A DNA stretch of 64,000 nucleotides from positions 1-64,000 of the forward strand of contig JADWOT020000447.1 of NCBI GenBank assembly GCA_036345935.2, written 5' to 3'. Within the stretch, counting starts at the first letter, position 1, and each line of letters starts with the position of its first letter. The notes below the pieces were generated by a model. It saw only the letters and a program-made list of their open reading frames with translations. It ran no database searches and had not been told where the DNA came from. The position numbers and the translations under genes are program-made. Origin of the DNA: Taenia hydatigena (taxonomy: Eukaryota; Platyhelminthes; Cestoda; Cyclophyllidea; Taeniidae). Positions 59,150 to 64,000 of the stretch are shown one piece after another.

Positions 59150-61060
59150 GCACCTTGATGGCTCTGATGAGGCAGGGTGGGACGTCGGGAGTAAAGAAAA
59201 GATGGAGAGGAAGGCAACGGAAGTGGAGGCCAAAAGAAGGCCAGCGGCGAGGAGTAAACGAAGCGGAAGGGACTCAATGGCAAATGACTGAATGGTAGGA
59301 ATGACACCGCGAAGCAGAATGAATAATCGAAGACGGTAGAAAGCGCAAAAGAGCATCTCTGACAGTTTTGTGTGATTAACCTCTTACAATCTGACATGTG
59401 CAACTCGACTAGTAGCACGTGCATCTCCTATAAGTGGTTTTGTTGGACCGTGAGAGCAGAGAGGTATGAAGTTAGTAAAAAGTTGGCGGCTATTTAGCTA
59501 GGAAAGGTACGATTTAGGCCAACTGTTACCTTGGCGCTGACCGCAGCTGACTTGTTCAGCAGAATGTGGCGAAATAAAAGTTGGGTGAGAGGCGAAGACA
59601 GAACATATAGAGAAAGGATGTAGGGGAAGGGACAGAGAATGATTATCGTCGGATGCCTCTGTACAGTGTTATGGCGCTGTGTTCCTTATTTCATTTCTTA
59701 TTCTGCCATGCGTTCTTGAGTTCATTTTATTTACGCAGTCATCAGACCATGCATTTGAGTTAACGGAACCTGAGTTTCTGTCGAACGGCACACTTGAAGA
59801 CGCAGCACATTATTTTACCATGATAGGTGAGTTCAAATAGAATATCAGTTGTGACAACGTTGAGATGGCGCATGCGAATGAAGGAAAAGGCAAGGGGGAC
59901 ATAACAAACCTTTGGTTTCTAGGATTTCCATTTCTTTTGGTTTTCTGGTGCCTTTGGAATAGTGGAATGGGAGTTTGGGGCGTTGCAGGGGGATCGGATG
60001 AGAGACAGTGGAGGTGGTTGATGAGAAGTGGACCGAAGGTAACTACACTCCGGCTGCGTGCCAATTCCAATAGCGGCTGACAACTCTACTCTTCTGCAAA
60101 CCTTTATTCTTCCATGCAGATGAATGTCTTTTGCTACTCTGTGTGCATCTCTACCAAAACGAATTCCTCACCCAGCTGTACAAATGTCCACTTTGTTGCT
60201 CGTTTCGCGTAGCAACGGCCACTAAACATGGTTTCATTTGTGCTGACATCCCACCTTAAATTTAGCAGCAACGAGGCGTAAGATGCTGGAAGGATGCAAG
60301 GCACGGAAGGAACGGATATGCAACCCTTGACATTCCCTTAATTTATTTACGAAGAAACAAAGCTTGAAACACCTAACATCAAGTAAAGAGAAAATACACA
60401 CAAGGGAACCTATCCTAATGTCCACTTAACGAAATCAAAGGTCCAAAACGACATTTGCACCAAGTTGCGTTCAGTGCTCACTCGAGTTATTCTCTTGCTT
60501 TAAACAATGGTCAGACACTTTAGACACTGTCAGATAGCGCAGATGATCAGAGTAAGAACAAATGATCAAGCATCTACCTGGTTTAAAACAATGAAGGTGA
60601 CTGGTCGTTCAGTTGTACGTTGGTACGAGGAACGGCAGCACTATGATTAAACAGTTTAATGCAGAAAAGTGTATGCGCGTGGTCTCTACATTTTATCTTC
60701 TTGCCCCTACTTTTCCACTTTAGTGCCATGGGATCGCCTTTCATCTCTGGATCCCTCACGCACCTCTCCTTCCCCTCCTCTTACCTCATTGTCTGCCAGC
60801 GCCCTTTTTCGTATTCGATTTGATCTGCTAGAAAGACAAATTAGTAGGCAAAGATGAGATGAAGGTGCCTTCAGACCTACACACACACGGGCACACCCAC
60901 ACGTTCCTGCCTGTTTTCGTAAACACCAATTAAGGCTACTTTCCAAATGGATGAATCTGAAAGTAGACAATGACGCACATACAACCTTGGGAAAACATAC
61001 TGACAGGTGTAGAGACAGTGAAAACAAAGAAGGCTGTCTTAAGCAAAAGCGCACATTCTT
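59150..61060 (+). repeat. Repeat module C, further rearranged copies
   Basis: 59,150-59,880 is a direct copy of 17,280-18,250. 60,690-60,830 carries the CCACTTTAGTG segment in inverted orientation, and 60,870-61,030 repeats the TTCCTGCCTGTTTTCG segment of 57,232 in direct orientation. The region is therefore a rearranged mosaic with no gene recognised. Confidence 0.6.
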
Positions 61061-61389
61061 ACTCGTTATTGTAGAGGTTCAAATGAATGAGTTTGCTAAA
61101 AAAAGGATTGAGCAGTGACTGGGCAGTTCACGCGTCATTGGGACGACTTCTTCAAATTTTACATAGACACGCATCCCGATGAGTAAGCGAATGAATCAGT
61201 TCAGGAACAGATGGTAGAAAGATAGAAAGCAGTAAAGAAGGCTGCACCTGAGCAATGTGGGAAGCCATCCCGCAGCGTCTATTTTCATTCCTCTCTTGTC
61301 CATGTCCACCCTTCCTCCTTCCACATCAGCGACTTCTCGTCCCTTAACCTCTATCCTAATCATTCTCTATCTTCTTTAGCTAAAAATTC

Positions 61390-64000
61390 ATGTTACCCAA
61401 CCTCTGCCGAAAAAACGCATAGAACACCATTGCCTTTTGCAATGCAAAACAACAATTATTCCAAGCACAGAAGTAGGAGCGCGCATTAGGAATGCCCCTT
61501 TGTTAAATCAATAGCAGTATTTAGGGGCAGGTCATCGAATTCTCATCCACCGAGCATGCCTCATTCTTACAGGCGTCTTATGCGCTAAAATTGAAGTCCG
61601 CCATAACATTTTAATTTGGCCTGCAGACATTAGGGATCAAAGTACACATGGAAAGGCAAAGACTCTTTTCTGTGCCTCCTTTCTCATGTCTTACTCAAAC
61701 GCATCTTCGGAGATTGTTTTCCTTGTCGCCCACTACACTCCATTCACTAACGCGTATTGCGTCTTACAGGAGACAAATTTTCTACACATGGCATATGATT
61801 TTCGCCAGTAGCATGTGCCTTGTCTACTTCAATCTAAAATAAGCGGAGGTATAGAGTTACAGGAAGGAAAAAGCGATTAGATGAAATAAAGTCAATTGAT
61901 GGATGGCTGATAGAATGTTAGCAAAGTGTAGAGTTGAGATAGAATGGCCAAAGAACTAGCCACCTAACGGACGACCAAAAGAGATTTTATTGTGCCTAGG
62001 ACAGAAACGCCGATTTAGTTTAGCTGTTTTTGTGAGATATCAATTCAGGCGACTACCCAAACGACGAAAATAAAGGTAAATAATGCAATATACACAAACT
62101 CAGGCAAACAGACAGGGAGGCGTAGATGCATGGTGGAAATAGAGTGGATAGCCAGACAGCGAAATTTTTTACAAAAGGAATATAAGGGGTAGACAGTAAG
62201 ATGAGCAGGTAGGAATTCGAGCAGCTAACAAATTACAAAGTAAGAAGTAGGAGCAACGCGCTTACCTTTGCTCCCTAAAAACTAAGTAGAGGAGTAGAAG
62301 TAGGAGATGGAATTTAGGCGAAGTAGTGCAGTACAAACTAAAGTGACAGAAAGAAAGATGGAAATAAAGATTTGATGGTAATCACAGCAAAACTTTGTTA
62401 AAACAAGATTTGGTCCAGGGCAGAGCGTGATTGATTCAGGTTTAGTCTAGCTCGTACTAGTCTTTTTAGCCAAAAATCTGCGCATTATTAACTCATGTTG
62501 CAATCGAGACTAAGACCAGTGGAGAGATGAAAGGGAACCCATGAAGAGGGCACCGGCAGATGGTGCGATAAGGGGGGGGGAGTTGAGAGAAGCGAGATGT
62601 TCTAATGGCACTAAAGTGGAAAAATAAGGTAAGAAGCTCAATTGTAGGAATTATTCACTCCTCTTTTCCGTATGTATTTTTCATGCGAGGAGCACAAACG
62701 GTATGACATTAGGTAAGACGCAATACGTGTGAATGTACAGAGCGCAGTATGCGAAAAAGGCTATTCTCACCGAAGATGCCTTGGAGTGCCATTGAGAAAA
62801 GGAGGCGTAGACAAGAGCTCCTCTCCATTAATTTCCAAGACGTCATCAGGTCTACTTCTAGTCAGCGTCTTGGTTCCTAATGTATGAGCGGTGGAAAGAG
62901 AACACTACAACTCTCAGTGAAATGAGTTGTGTCGAGTTGATTAAGTGGGTCAATTTAAATGGCCTTACTCGAGACTGTCATAATTTAGTCTTGGTCGCTA
63001 ATCTTGCCTATTCTGACTCAGTCCAAATTAGTCAAGCTTAGACGTGCGTACTGCGCTACAGTTCTTCCGCAGTGGGACATGAATATTGAGCAAGTTGTTG
63101 TACACCAGCAGTTATCCTGATGCTGCTGCTTATTTGGGGATTTGGGACGTGAAAATTAAGTGCAGCACAGCAAGCGTAGTGCAGGATTGAATTTTGCCTT
63201 AAGAAATCGGCGATTCACCCTTAAAGGTCGCTATTGGGTTAACAAAGAGGCTTTTTTGATGCGAGCGGTAATGGCGATCCATTCTCCATCGATAGGAGCG
63301 AAGTAATAAGGATTTCAAGCTGAAAGAGACAAAAGAATGGCTGAGACAGGGGCAATGAGGTGAGAAGTCGTGCGTATGGAGCTGTGGTGCAGCGCTCTTC
63401 ATTTCCTTCCTAGTTTCCCCCATTCTTTTCTACAGTGATATATTTACCTACTCATCTAGCTATGTGAGTAAACGACAAAGGAACTGGCTTGAGAAGAAGT
63501 ATCTGGTTTTTGCAAATGACACAGTTGAAGAGGCTGGTCATAGTCCTTTTTTTTCTGTGATTTATACCGGGCACCAGATGTGATTATATTCAAATGACGC
63601 ACGCAAATGAAGTGGAGAATGAGAGTAGCATACGGATGGATCTTGAAAAGGAGGAAAGAGAAAGCAGGAGCAGGTATGGAAAGAGCAAATTACCTGCATA
63701 ATGCTACTAATGGGAAAGGAAGACAAGTGTTTGGGAAGCATGAAATTTCTTCCTGCTCCCTTAAACACTTTCCTTTGTTCCCGTATTCTCCCAACTCCCT
63801 TTGCCAATGTAAATAATTTGCATTTTGGCTACACCTAAATTGCCAGATTTCAGAACGAAAAATGTAGCATTAATTTTATAAAGGAAGTAAGCTGCCAAAT
63901 CCCGATTCTAAGCAACGCTCGACCAAAAGAGGTTGAAGAGGGCGCATTTCTGGAGCCGTAGTGTTCCAGCTTTCCTTGATGCAGTAGACGCCCTAAACAT
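61390..64000 (-). repeat. Right arm of outer inverted repeat
   Basis: Partner of 14,430-17,160, A+G rich on the + strand and still matching at the window end, so the repeat continues beyond. It contains a nine-G run at 62,572-62,580. Confidence 0.85.

Noticed and set aside
1..64000. CRISPR array, rRNA genes or bacterial operons
   Set aside because: No regularly spaced identical repeats, no rRNA-like stretch and no clustered long frames. tRNA genes cannot be excluded by eye, but none was seen.

Overview
This window looks like animal nuclear DNA. There are no bacterial-style gene arrays. It holds intron-split coding fragments of two metazoan gene families, a ryanodine receptor (RyR, calcium-release channel) and an NK-2 class homeobox gene, set in a mosaic of old, diverged repeats. 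The clear introns with intact borders are short (about 70-117 bp), with longer ones near 1 kb. Short introns, repeat mosaic and moderate GC suggest a flatworm, perhaps a tapeworm, but this is inference and the taxon is unproven.

Layout. Bases 1-5,000 hold no recognised gene. Bases 5,000-12,900 are unusually G+T rich on the + strand, with a strong splice donor at the start and a candidate terminal exon plus AATAAA at the end, so this may be one + strand transcription unit; it is hypothetical and contains an older repeat copy (10.5-11.35 kb). Bases 14.4-17.2 kb and 61.4-64.0 kb are the two arms of an outer inverted repeat that runs off the window. Bases 17.3-18.3 kb and 57-61 kb carry further diverged copies of the same repeat modules.

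The core is a giant imperfect palindrome: left arm about 20,530-36,208, single-copy centre about 36,209-37,046, right arm about 37,047-52,346. Inside each arm is a degraded tandem array with a period of about 8-9 kb: RyR 3' end, a conserved noncoding block (three copies per arm), NK-2 homeobox gene, then the RyR channel domain. Genes point towards the centre in both arms. The RyR fragments cover only the C-terminal channel region (from the segment before the conserved FKREKE motif to the C-terminus) and keep their introns, so they arose by DNA duplication, not retrocopying. Both arms share several disabling changes, so decay began before the inversion; each arm then gained its own stops and indels.

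The arms differ by about 11% in the RyR pore exon, yet two tracts are almost identical: about 1.1 kb over the homeobox (one difference seen) and about 0.47 kb in the outer arm (none seen). That pattern fits recent gene conversion between arms. The palindrome centre falls inside a third NK-2 copy, leaving one Q/S-rich linker exon flanked by two head-to-head first exons. I see no rRNA, CRISPR array or intact transposon gene. Most short open frames are not supported as genes. Coordinates of repeat edges are read by eye and are approximate.
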